NCBI GenBank assembly: GCA_009842375.1
Contig: VYFM01000093.1
Coordinates: 1-9,684 of the forward strand
Origin: Candidatus Poribacteria bacterium
GTDB lineage: Bacteria; Poribacteria; WGA-4E; WGA-3G
Reading direction: 5' to 3'
DNA: 9,684 nt
Positions within the stretch are counted from its first letter, which is position 1, and every line of letters starts with the position of its first letter. Position numbers and translations under genes: made by a program. The notes below the pieces were generated by a model that saw nothing but the letters and a program-made list of their open reading frames with translations, did not search any database and was not told the origin of the DNA. Shown here piece after piece: positions 1 to 6,168 of the stretch.

Positions 1-27
1 AATCGGCGTCCTCCGCGATTCAGACAA
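1..27. repeat. Fragment of intergenic repeat with bulged hairpin at the window edge
   Basis: Positions 1-8 and 14-20 can pair (AATCG, one bulged G, CG against CGCGATT) around a 5-nt loop. The right arm runs into TTCAGACAA at 19-27, which also occurs at 6040-6048. GCGATTCAGACAA (15-27) matches 12 of 13 bases at 5965-5977 inside the repeat cluster of the other intergenic region. I read this as the end of the same dispersed intergenic repeat family, possibly after the 3' end of an upstream gene outside the window. No T-run follows, so an intrinsic terminator is not supported. Confidence 0.3.
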
Positions 28-33
28 CACACA

Positions 34-54
34 TGCCAAAAACTTTACACACCC
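34..54 (+). promoter_or_regulatory. 21-bp promoter-associated element, copy 1 (candidate activator site)
   Basis: This 21-bp sequence begins TGCCAAAAAC and ends TTACACACCC. Its exact reverse complement is at 5819-5839. Here it ends 16 bp before the TTGACA of the flippase promoter and spans about -72 to -52 relative to the predicted start site. That is where class I activators such as CRP commonly bind. It is not a clear palindrome. The exact match and the common position are seen in the sequence; the activator role is inference. Confidence 0.6.
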
Positions 55-70
55 ACAACAATTCATAACC

Positions 71-106
71 TTGACATTTTGCTTAAGCACACATATAATC
101 AATCTA
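71..106 (+). promoter_or_regulatory. Consensus sigma70 promoter of the flippase gene
   Basis: TTGACA at 71-76 and TATAAT at 94-99 are separated by exactly 17 bp, a perfect match to the housekeeping sigma70 consensus. The predicted start site is near 106, giving a 24-nt leader before the ATG at 130. The promoter overlaps the upstream in-frame TTG at 79, so that TTG cannot be the translation start of a transcript made here. Confidence 0.85.
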
Positions 107-129
107 TACGCATAGTGCAACTATATTGG

Positions 130-1515
130 ATGAACAAACACCATCCGAACCATTCCATGCAAAATAATGATACTCAGTCCCAAAGTTCACTCCTAAAAAA
201 CATACTGCTTATTACACCACTTAGTCTGATAGCACGCGCTGGAACCTTTCTCATCTACATCGCCCTCGCAAACTGGTTCGGTGATACTGCAGAGATGGAC
301 TTCATCTACTATTATTGGGGGATCGCTGACTTCCTGATTGCGTTGCTAAGTGGAGCAACTGCTTACTCTGTCCTTGTCCCACTGTTAGCAGAAGCAAGGG
401 AAAAGGGAGAAACCGAAGCCCAACGTTGCGTTCAATCTATCTTTTCTCGTTACATCATACTCATGCCGGCACTCAGCGGCGTTATTGGGGCAGTTTCATG
501 GGGAATCTCACAACTCTTTTTCCCAAACGTTGGACTCACAGCATCAACCACAATCGGTATTCTCTGCGGATTTCTCTGTTTAACGATTATATCATCTATC
601 CGTTGGATTTTGAAGGCTATTTTAGACACATACCAAGCGTTTTACATACCTGTTATTGTGCATGCACTTCGCGCTGTTATTGTCATTGCTGCTATCTTTT
701 TATGCAAACCTTATGTGAGTTGGTTTAGCATCCCAATTGCACTCATCATCGGTGAACTTTTTCAAGTAGTTATTCTATTTCAACGCTGCGGTGTTACCCT
801 TAACATACCAATACACAGTCTATTAACAGCCACACGAAACCAAACAGAGACATCAGAAGTTCCATATACCACACAATTTTTACGACAATGTTTTGTAATG
901 GCGGGTGCAGCTATTTCAGATGGCATGAATCCTGTTGTTGACAGAGGAATGGCGAGTACACTTGGTCCAAGTTCGGTTTCAAAACTGGATTATTCACTCC
1001 GCTTGTGCGCAATTCCCGAAGCACTGACAGGTGTAACACTACCAGTGCTACTATCGCATTGGGCAAAAATATCGTCATCCGAAAACATTCAGAAGTTGCA
1101 GCAAAGCGTGTGGAGAGGTGTTTTAGCAGTAATCATGCTGATGGTGCCGTTTCTACTCGGATTTTATCTCTTTCGATCTAATATTGTCGCACTCTTTTTT
1201 GGACATGGGAAACTTTCTGTAGCGGGACAACAGCATATTGCTTCCCTGTTAGGCATTTATCTAATCGGCATGCTCCCGCGACTCATCAGTAGGTTGCTCA
1301 TCCGCGCACATCTTGCCCGTCAAAACCATTTCACAGTTCTCACCACAACGTTAATCAGGCTTACATTGAATCCTGTCCTCAATTGGATTCTTATGCGATA
1401 TTGGGGATTAGAAGGGATTGCTTGGTCAACTGCATTACTATCCTATCCAATTTGTGCGTTTATTGCGATTGAATTTTGGCGTAAATGTCATACTTCGGAA
1501 AAAAGGGCAGGGTGA
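130..1515 (+). CDS. MurJ/MviN-like polytopic lipid-linked oligosaccharide flippase (MOP superfamily), divergent
   Basis: The product is a 461-aa integral membrane protein with about 12-14 hydrophobic segments and no cleavable signal. MurJ homologues flip lipid II or other polyprenyl-linked precursors across the inner membrane. Family marks are an N-terminal Arg36 in the first helix, FG at 50-51, Asp57, a Pro at 84 ending helix 2, a VVDRGMAS segment, and SVSKLDYSLRL with Arg291. Compared by eye with E. coli MurJ, the Arg18 and Arg270 equivalents are kept. The Arg24, Asp25 and Arg52 equivalents are Ile42, Tyr43 and Ile70. Length is shorter than the usual 510-530 aa. The start was set by the promoter: the frame is open back to a TTG at 79 inside it. 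An ATG at 157 is the alternative, and neither ATG has a Shine-Dalgarno sequence. Its 3' end overlaps the convergent phosphodiesterase gene by 28 bp. Family is fairly certain; the substrate is unknown. Confidence 0.8.
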   Translation: MNKHHPNHSMQNNDTQSQSSLLKNILLITPLSLIARAGTFLIYIALANWFGDTAEMDFIYYYWGIADFLIALLSGATAYSVLVPLLAEAREKGETEAQRCVQSIFSRYIILMPALSGVIGAVSWGISQLFFPNVGLTASTTIGILCGFLCLTIISSIRWILKAILDTYQAFYIPVIVHALRAVIVIAAIFLCKPYVSWFSIPIALIIGELFQVVILFQRCGVTLNIPIHSLLTATRNQTETSEVPYTTQFLRQCFVMAGAAISDGMNPVVDRGMASTLGPSSVSKLDYSLRLCAIPEALTGVTLPVLLSHWAKISSSENIQKLQQSVWRGVLAVIMLMVPFLLGFYLFRSNIVALFFGHGKLSVAGQQHIASLLGIYLIGMLPRLISRLLIRAHLARQNHFTVLTTTLIRLTLNPVLNWILMRYWGLEGIAWSTALLSYPICAFIAIEFWRKCHTSEKRAG

Positions 1516-2204
1516 TTAGAAGTGATGCCTTGTACGCCAAAAGTCAGCATTTGACGCATCTGTTTAACATCGTCTACAGTCCAACACCATAGAGCAATAC
1601 CACGACGACAGACTTCCTGAGCGAATTCTGCGGTTATCAGATGGTGATTGACATTAAGCAGACCACTTCCGAGTGTACTGACTTGTTGACAAAGTTGGAT
1701 AGGATTTGTGTTACCATTGTTACTGCCGATAAGGTATCCTGTTGGAATACGTGGTTCCAACTGACGCACGGTTTGTAAAACGGATACATGGAAAGAGATG
1801 ATTACAATCTGTTCAAGTGCATTCATATCACGGACTTTTTCCACAACTGCTTCGGAGATCAGAGAATCCTTTATTTCTAAAACAGCCATTGTCTTGCCTG
1901 TAATACATTCTAATACTTCAGCAAGTGTAGGCACGGGTTCACCTGTGAACTGTTGGTTGAACCAGCTACCCGCATCTGCCTGTTTGATAGTCTCTAAGGT
2001 TGTTTGATTTACTGGACCGCGCAAATTTGTGGTGCGATCTAAGGAAGGGTCATGTATAACAACAATCTCACCGTCGGCAGTACCGTGCAGATCAAGTTCA
2101 ATCGCATCTACACCGATTTCTATTGCTTTATTGAATGCAGCGAGTGTGTTTTCTGGGGCGATCCTTGAAGCACCGCGGTGTGCAATCCGAACCCACGAAT
2201 CCAT
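1488..2204 (-). CDS. Glycerophosphodiester phosphodiesterase (GDPD family, cytoplasmic UgpQ-like)
   Basis: This 238-aa protein should hydrolyse glycerophosphodiesters to an alcohol and glycerol 3-phosphate, using a divalent metal in a TIM-barrel fold. The N-terminal signature is complete: His9-Arg10-Gly11, PENT at 17-20, the metal ligands Glu36 and Asp38 in IELDLH, and catalytic His51 in IHDPSLDRTTN. Glu110 and Lys112 lie in VLEIKD, and LWCWTVDD near the C terminus is also typical. Length is normal for the short bacterial form. There is no signal peptide, so it is expected in the cytoplasm. It is the last gene of the leftward operon, starting 6 nt after the regulator's stop codon, with only a weak upstream GGGAA as ribosome site, so translational coupling is likely. 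Phospholipid headgroup salvage is the family role; the real substrate is not shown. Confidence 0.92.
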   Translation of the reverse strand: MDSWVRIAHRGASRIAPENTLAAFNKAIEIGVDAIELDLHGTADGEIVVIHDPSLDRTTNLRGPVNQTTLETIKQADAGSWFNQQFTGEPVPTLAEVLECITGKTMAVLEIKDSLISEAVVEKVRDMNALEQIVIISFHVSVLQTVRQLEPRIPTGYLIGSNNGNTNPIQLCQQVSTLGSGLLNVNHHLITAEFAQEVCRRGIALWCWTVDDVKQMRQMLTFGVQGITSNHPALFSEV

Positions 2205-2210
2205 ATTGCG

Positions 2211-3647
2211 CTATTTCCCGTTAACTCGAATTTTATGTTGTTTCATTTTTTTGATGAGTGTGGTTCGGCTAATACCGAGTAGTTCGGCTGCTTTGCTCTG
2301 ATTATCTGAACATTCCTCTAATGCCAATTCAATAACAGTCTGATCCAACAAGGCGAGAACATCATCATACAGTTGAGTGTTACCTTCAGCAATTCTCGCT
2401 TTCGTAATATCATGTAGCACAGATTTTAGGGAAGTTTCCATGTTTGATACATCTGCAGTGACTGCACTTGACGGTGAATGGATTTCTTCGGGTAAGTCGT
2501 CAGGCAAGATTACATCTGAACGTGAAAGGGCAGCAGCACTTCTGATGCAATTCTCTAACTCGCGAACATTGCCGGGCCAAGTATATTTTTGGAGTAGTTC
2601 CATGCCCTCTTCAGATATGCCACGTATCGGTTTTCCAAGTTCATCTTGTACAAGTTGAAGGAAATGTGTGATAAGCAACGGTATATCTTCTTTTCGTTCT
2701 CGTAAAGGTGGAAGATGTAGCGCGATACGTTTAAAACGGTAATACAGATCAGCACGGAACTGTCCAAGCTTGACCATCTGTCCAAGTTCCTGATTGGTAG
2801 CAGCAATGACGCGTACATCTACCTTAAGGGTTCGTGTACCACCTAACCTTTCAATCTCTTGGGTTTGCAGCGCGCGGAGCAATTTCACCTGTAATGCCGC
2901 AGTCATATTCGCTATCTCATCAAGGAAAAGTGTCCCTCCATTTGCCAACTCAAAACGACCGGGTTTTCCCTCTTTTTTAGCCCCTGTGAATGCCCCAGGT
3001 TCGTACCCGAACAACTCACTTTCCAAGAGTTCATCTGGAAGTGCCCCACAGTCAACAGGAATGAACGGCATATCTTTGCGTTCACTCCCTGTATGGATTG
3101 CACGCGCAACAAGGTCTTTTCCTGTCCCTGTTTCGCCTTCTAATAATACTGTGGTCGTATTACTTGCCAACACTCCGATGAGTTTATAGATCTCACGCAT
3201 CTGATCGCTTTTTCCAACGAGTCGATGACCGCGTTGTTCAGTTGGAGAGTCTGATTGTGTTTCTACTGGCAATGTGCTGCGAACGGACTGTGTGCGAAAT
3301 GCTCGTTCAAGTACACTTTTGACGATTTCCAAGTCAATCGGTTTTGGGACAAAATCAAACGCCTTTAGACGCATCGCCTCTATTGTTGTCTCAACGTCGT
3401 CGTAGGCAGTGATGATAACCACGATTACAGACGGATGTTGGATTTTAATCTTCTCTAACGCTTCCAAGCCGCTCATACCAGGGAGTCCAACATCAAGCAA
3501 AACCACATCCGGATTGTCAGAAGCAATATGACGCAGCCCTTCCTCAGCATTATTCGCTATGCTGGGAGAGTATCCCTCACCCTCAAGGAATTGCTGAAAT
3601 GCCCAACAGATCTTCTCGTCGTCATCAACTACCAACACGTTTTTCAT
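2211..3647 (-). CDS. NtrC-family sigma54-dependent response regulator (REC-AAA+-Fis HTH)
   Basis: This 478-aa protein has three domains. The receiver (1-115) has the acidic pocket Asp8/Asp9, phosphoacceptor Asp52, Thr80 and Lys102. The AAA+ sigma54-interaction domain (about 143-375) has Walker A GETGTGKD at 171-178, an intact GAFTGA loop at 218-223 and Walker B ending LFLDE at 240-244. A Fis-type helix-turn-helix lies at about 446-474 (SKAAELLGISRTTLIKK). All residues needed for phosphorylation, ATP hydrolysis and sigma54 contact appear present. The chosen ATG gives the canonical MKNVLVVDDDE start and lies 13 nt past the oxidoreductase stop. The frame is open upstream to 3758, but that would overlap the previous gene and add a non-homologous 37-residue leader. 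No sensor kinase is encoded in this window, so the partner is unknown. It is third in the leftward operon. Confidence 0.95.
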   Translation of the reverse strand: MKNVLVVDDDEKICWAFQQFLEGEGYSPSIANNAEEGLRHIASDNPDVVLLDVGLPGMSGLEALEKIKIQHPSVIVVIITAYDDVETTIEAMRLKAFDFVPKPIDLEIVKSVLERAFRTQSVRSTLPVETQSDSPTEQRGHRLVGKSDQMREIYKLIGVLASNTTTVLLEGETGTGKDLVARAIHTGSERKDMPFIPVDCGALPDELLESELFGYEPGAFTGAKKEGKPGRFELANGGTLFLDEIANMTAALQVKLLRALQTQEIERLGGTRTLKVDVRVIAATNQELGQMVKLGQFRADLYYRFKRIALHLPPLRERKEDIPLLITHFLQLVQDELGKPIRGISEEGMELLQKYTWPGNVRELENCIRSAAALSRSDVILPDDLPEEIHSPSSAVTADVSNMETSLKSVLHDITKARIAEGNTQLYDDVLALLDQTVIELALEECSDNQSKAAELLGISRTTLIKKMKQHKIRVNGK

Positions 3648-3660
3648 GATAATCTGTCCA

Positions 3661-4944
3661 TCACTTATCTTGTCGAGGACCACCCTCAATGGAAAGCAGG
3701 AAATTTTTCCCATCATCGCCAATCTCAGGTTTACTGACTTCTGCTGCTTGTTCCTCAAGTTTTTTCTTCAGCACAGGATAAGAATCTACTATTGGAGTCT
3801 CGTTCAGAGATGTTAAAGCGGATTTACGTTTCTCAGCATTTTGGATAGCATCCTTCAGCCTTTCACCTTTTCGCTTTGTGTGCGCGGCATCCCGTGCTTT
3901 GAAGTCTGGTAATACTTTGTCAGCAAAAAGATGTAATGATTCACAAATGTCTTCATGCCGATTCGCACCTGCCTGTTGTATGAAAACAACTTGGTCCACA
4001 CCGGCGTTTTCCATTATTTCTAAATGTTCTCGGACTTGATCAGGGGTGCCAATCCCCGCACGCGCTTCCGTTGGATCTTGTTTTGACTGTTTATACAGTT
4101 TCCAAATATCTGTTTCACCGGGTATTTGTGAACCGTTGTAATAGTAGTGGGCAAGGGCAAATCGGAAGAAGCGAAATCCATCTAAACCGCGGACGAGTGC
4201 GGTCTTCTCATTTTCATGGCAGGAAAAACCCGATACCATAGCGATATTTGGGTTCACTCTTTGGGTTAGTGGTGTGCATTCGTTCTCAAAGATTTCGTAA
4301 TATTCCTCTACCCAATATTTAGCCTCAGTTGCATCAACAAATGCGAAGGTTAGCGCGCCTAATCCGTGTCTGGCAGCAAATCGGAGACTATCTCGACTGG
4401 AACAAGCTACCCATGGTGGTGGATGTGGGGTTTGTAAAGGTTTGGGGACAACGTTACGCACCGGCATTGAGAAATACTTTCCATCATAACCCGCATAAGG
4501 TGATTGTACCATCATCTTTGCCGTTTCTCGTGTACATTCCTCCCACATCTCCCGTTTACACTTTGGATCGACGTTAAATCCACCAAGTTCCATATGTGAA
4601 GCGGATTCACCTGTTCCCCATTCTACACGTCCGTTCGATACAAGGTCAAGCGTAGAGATACGTTCTGCAACGCGTGCAGGATGGTTATATGCGGGTGGCA
4701 TCAGGACGATTCCGTGACCAAGCCGAATTTGTTGTGTCCGTTGACTACATGCAGCCAGAAATACCTCCGGCGCAGATGAGTGTGAATACTCTTCAAGGAA
4801 ATGGTGCTCTACCTCCCATATATAGTCAAATCCAAGTTTGTCAGCCAATTCTACCTGTTCTAACGCATCTTGAAAAAGTTTGTGTTCTGCCCCTTCTTTC
4901 CATGGGCGCGGGATTTGGTGTTCATAAAACAACCCGAATTTCAT
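3661..4944 (-). CDS. LLM-class (luciferase-like) flavin-dependent oxidoreductase with charged C-terminal tail
   Basis: This 427-aa protein belongs to the bacterial luciferase-like monooxygenase superfamily: TIM-barrel enzymes using reduced FMN or F420 on varied substrates. Visible family features are the start MKFGLFYEHQ, EVEHH near 44-48, RLGHGIVLMP at 74-83, the HPARVAERISTLD helix at 88-100 and GRVEWGTGES at 105-114. The last conserved part is a QVVFIQQAG strand followed by the FADKVLPDF helix. Residues 353-427 form a Lys/Glu-rich extension beyond the usual domain end. There is no signal peptide. It starts 27 nt after the reductase stop with AAGGA about 13 nt upstream of the ATG, and is followed 13 nt later by the regulator gene. 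The substrate cannot be told from sequence; alkane-, sulfonate- or F420-type activities are all represented in this superfamily. Confidence 0.9.
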   Translation of the reverse strand: MKFGLFYEHQIPRPWKEGAEHKLFQDALEQVELADKLGFDYIWEVEHHFLEEYSHSSAPEVFLAACSQRTQQIRLGHGIVLMPPAYNHPARVAERISTLDLVSNGRVEWGTGESASHMELGGFNVDPKCKREMWEECTRETAKMMVQSPYAGYDGKYFSMPVRNVVPKPLQTPHPPPWVACSSRDSLRFAARHGLGALTFAFVDATEAKYWVEEYYEIFENECTPLTQRVNPNIAMVSGFSCHENEKTALVRGLDGFRFFRFALAHYYYNGSQIPGETDIWKLYKQSKQDPTEARAGIGTPDQVREHLEIMENAGVDQVVFIQQAGANRHEDICESLHLFADKVLPDFKARDAAHTKRKGERLKDAIQNAEKRKSALTSLNETPIVDSYPVLKKKLEEQAAEVSKPEIGDDGKNFLLSIEGGPRQDK

Positions 4945-4971
4945 GCGATAATGTTGTTCCTTTCTCTAAAC

Positions 4972-5742
4972 CTACGTATTTTCAAGTGTCTGCATTTCCT
5001 TATCTGTCAACTGCCAATCAAAGATGTCTAAATTCTCACGCAGATGCAGTTCCGAACCAGATTTAGGAATCGTGATTATATCTTTCTGTATAAGCCATCG
5101 CAATGCAACCTGTGCTGCTGTTTTTCCGTGCTTGTTTCCTATTCCTGTCAATTCTGTGTCATCCGCAAGATTACCCACTGCAAGAGGTCTGTGTGCTGTG
5201 ATAGGAATGTTACGTGTATCACAATGAACCCGCAACGCCTCCTTTTGGCTCCGGACATGATACTCTACTTGATTTGTACAAATCGGCAGGTCAGATATCT
5301 CACACGCTCGGTCAACTTGTACAATGCTGAAGTTACTGATACCGATACTTCTCACCTTACCAGCATCGTATATTTCTTGAAAGGCACTGAACGTTTCTGC
5401 AAACGGTACAGAGTCGCTTGGCCAATGGATAAGCAGCAGATCAACGTAGTCCATCTGCAAATCACGAATACACACATCAAATTGCGACAGCACATCGTCA
5501 TGTTTCAGATGCGTATGCCATATCTTGGTTGTAATAAATAGTTTATCACGGTCAATACCAACCTCGCGCAATGCTTTGCCACACGCACGTTGATTGTCAT
5601 ACATCCACGCAGTATCAATATGCGTGTACCCCAATTCAATGGCTGTTTTGATGACCCGTTCACATTCCTTGCCTTTGAGTCGCCAAGTTCCTAAACCTAA
5701 CATCGGCATTTCATGTCCAGACGCAAGTTTAACGTTTTTCAT
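4972..5742 (-). CDS. Aldo/keto reductase (2,5-diketo-D-gluconate reductase-like)
   Basis: This 256-aa cytoplasmic NAD(P)H-dependent carbonyl reductase has the complete catalytic tetrad: Asp43 and Tyr48 in HIDTAWMYDN, Lys73 in FITTKIW and His106 in LLLIHWP. LGLGTWRL at 15-22, GISNFS in the middle and IPKS at 225-228 (cofactor phosphate binding) are family hallmarks. Length is slightly below the usual 265-280 aa, as in DkgB-type members. It is the first gene of the leftward operon, read from the promoter at 5766-5800 with a 24-nt leader. AAGGAG lies 16 nt before the ATG, an unusually wide gap. The physiological aldehyde or ketone is not evident. Pairing with a flavin oxidoreductase suggests a small oxidation/reduction route. 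Confidence 0.93.
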   Translation of the reverse strand: MKNVKLASGHEMPMLGLGTWRLKGKECERVIKTAIELGYTHIDTAWMYDNQRACGKALREVGIDRDKLFITTKIWHTHLKHDDVLSQFDVCIRDLQMDYVDLLLIHWPSDSVPFAETFSAFQEIYDAGKVRSIGISNFSIVQVDRACEISDLPICTNQVEYHVRSQKEALRVHCDTRNIPITAHRPLAVGNLADDTELTGIGNKHGKTAAQVALRWLIQKDIITIPKSGSELHLRENLDIFDWQLTDKEMQTLENT

Positions 5743-5764
5743 AGGTAATAACCCTATACTCCTT
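5741..5764 (-). promoter_or_regulatory. Ribosome-binding region of the reductase gene with start-codon hairpin
   Basis: On the minus strand AAGGAG (5764-5759) is followed by ATAGG (5757-5753), a 7-nt loop and CCTAT (5745-5741). The last two bases of the right arm are the A and T of the ATG. The spacing from AAGGAG to the ATG is 16 nt, longer than the usual 5-10. The 17-nt hairpin fills nearly all of that gap. The 5-bp stem is weak, so a regulatory role is only a possibility. Confidence 0.4.
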
Positions 5765-5765
5765 T

Positions 5766-5800
5766 TTATTCCATGATAGTTATTTATGGAAAATTGTCAA
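5766..5800 (-). promoter_or_regulatory. Sigma70 promoter of the aldo/keto reductase operon
   Basis: On the minus strand TTGACA (5800-5795) and TATCAT (5778-5773) are separated by 16 bp: a perfect -35 and a 5/6 -10. The predicted start site is near 5766, giving a 24-nt leader. It should drive reductase, flavin oxidoreductase, response regulator and GDPD genes, which follow with gaps of 27, 13 and 6 nt. The 21-bp element at 5819-5839 sits 18 bp upstream of the -35. Confidence 0.75.
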
Positions 5801-5818
5801 GCGAATTTGTATATTGAG

Positions 5819-5839
5819 GGGTGTGTAAAGTTTTTGGCA
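5819..5839 (-). promoter_or_regulatory. 21-bp promoter-associated element, copy 2
   Basis: This is the exact reverse complement of 34-54. Read on the minus strand it begins TGCCAAAAAC and ends TTACACACCC, the same orientation relative to its promoter as copy 1. It spans about -73 to -53 from the predicted start. The distance from its end to the -10 is 40 bp here and 39 bp for copy 1. The bases beyond both ends do not match between copies. Confidence 0.6.
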
Positions 5840-5868
5840 AAAGGTTACCTCACGCTCAGATATATCGT

Positions 5869-5889
5869 AGGGGCGAAGTCTCCTTGCCC
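5869..5889. repeat. GC-rich bulged hairpin of a dispersed intergenic repeat type
   Basis: GGGC (5871-5874), a bulged G and AAG (5876-5878) pair with CTT (5883-5885) and GCCC (5886-5889) around TCTC. The surrounding GTAGGGGCGAAGTCTCC is like a short intergenic repeat I recall from several Poribacteria, Planctomycetes and cyanobacteria, often mistranslated as small hypothetical proteins. The hairpin is seen directly; the family link is memory. Confidence 0.5.
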
Positions 5890-5905
5890 GCTCTTCTGTC
5901 TGGAT

Positions 5906-5941
5906 CACGGAAAGCACAGAAGACGCTGAACACACTGAAAG
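5906..5941 (+). repeat. Degenerate 9-bp tandem repeat (four units)
   Basis: Four consecutive 9-mers follow the pattern CACnGAAnn: CACGGAAAG, CACAGAAGA, CGCTGAACA and CACTGAAAG. The repeat lies in a non-coding stretch, and the small ORFs through it on both strands look spurious. It resembles the CACGGAGAACACAGAG-type intergenic repeats common in several uncultured phyla (recollection). Confidence 0.5.
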
Positions 5942-5959
5942 AAGAGATCTTTTCCGCGT

Positions 5960-6061
5960 ATTCAGCGATGCAGACAATAAACGCATACACCCACCAAAAT
6001 CCTCTTATCCTGAAAATCCTGAAATCCTGTCCATCTTGGTTCAGACAAATATTCGCTGAAT
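5960..6061. repeat. Intergenic repeat segment bounded by a 9-bp inverted repeat, with ATCCTGAAA tandem units
   Basis: ATTCAGCGA (5960-5968) is inverted as TCGCTGAAT (6053-6061). Between them are four 8-9-bp units at 6007-6041: ATCCTGAAA, ATCCTGAA, ATCCTGTCC and ATCTTGGTT. CAGACAA occurs at both ends (5971-5977 and 6042-6048). The minus-strand translation contains NQDGQDFRIFRI, a phrase typical of spurious hypothetical proteins made from this widespread intergenic repeat type. No gene is supported here. Confidence 0.5.
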
Positions 6062-6079
6062 CCAATCCATAAATTTTAC

Positions 6080-6108
6080 TTACTCAAAACACTAACATTT
6101 GATAAAAT
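6080..6108 (+). promoter_or_regulatory. Possible extended -10 promoter of the sulfatase gene
   Basis: TGATAAAAT (6100-6108) fits an extended -10 (TGn plus TAAAAT, 5/6). The -35 position, TTACTC at 6080-6085 with 17-bp spacing, is poor. The predicted start near 6115 would leave a 54-nt leader. No copy of the 21-bp element lies upstream, so this unit probably follows a different control. Confidence 0.35.
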
Positions 6109-6157
6109 AATAAGAACACAACTTCAAAACCATCGATATTTATTCAGCACAACATGG

Positions 6158-6163
6158 AAAGGA
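6158..6163 (+). promoter_or_regulatory. Ribosome-binding site that decides the sulfatase start
   Basis: AAAGGA ends 5 nt before the ATG at 6169. The upstream in-frame ATG at 6154 has no Shine-Dalgarno sequence, and the ribosome site lies inside the codons it would add. The start at 6169 is therefore preferred. Confidence 0.6.
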
Positions 6164-6168
6164 AAACA

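Noticed and set aside
79..129. TTG at 79 as the start of the flippase gene
   Set aside because: It overlaps the -35/-10 region of a perfect promoter and lies before the predicted transcript start.
3648..3758. Upstream start at 3758 for the response regulator
   Set aside because: It adds a non-homologous leader before the canonical receiver start and would overlap the oxidoreductase gene by about 100 bp.
34..5839. The 21-bp inverted repeats as terminal inverted repeats of a 5.8-kb transposon
   Set aside because: No transposase or recombinase lies between them and no target duplication is visible outside them. Both copies sit at the same promoter-relative distance, which fits an operator better. 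Not fully excluded.
5780..6072. Small open frames through the intergenic region on both strands (68-83 aa)
   Set aside because: They run through repeats, lack ribosome sites, and their translations have the NQDGQDFRIFRI look of known spurious proteins.
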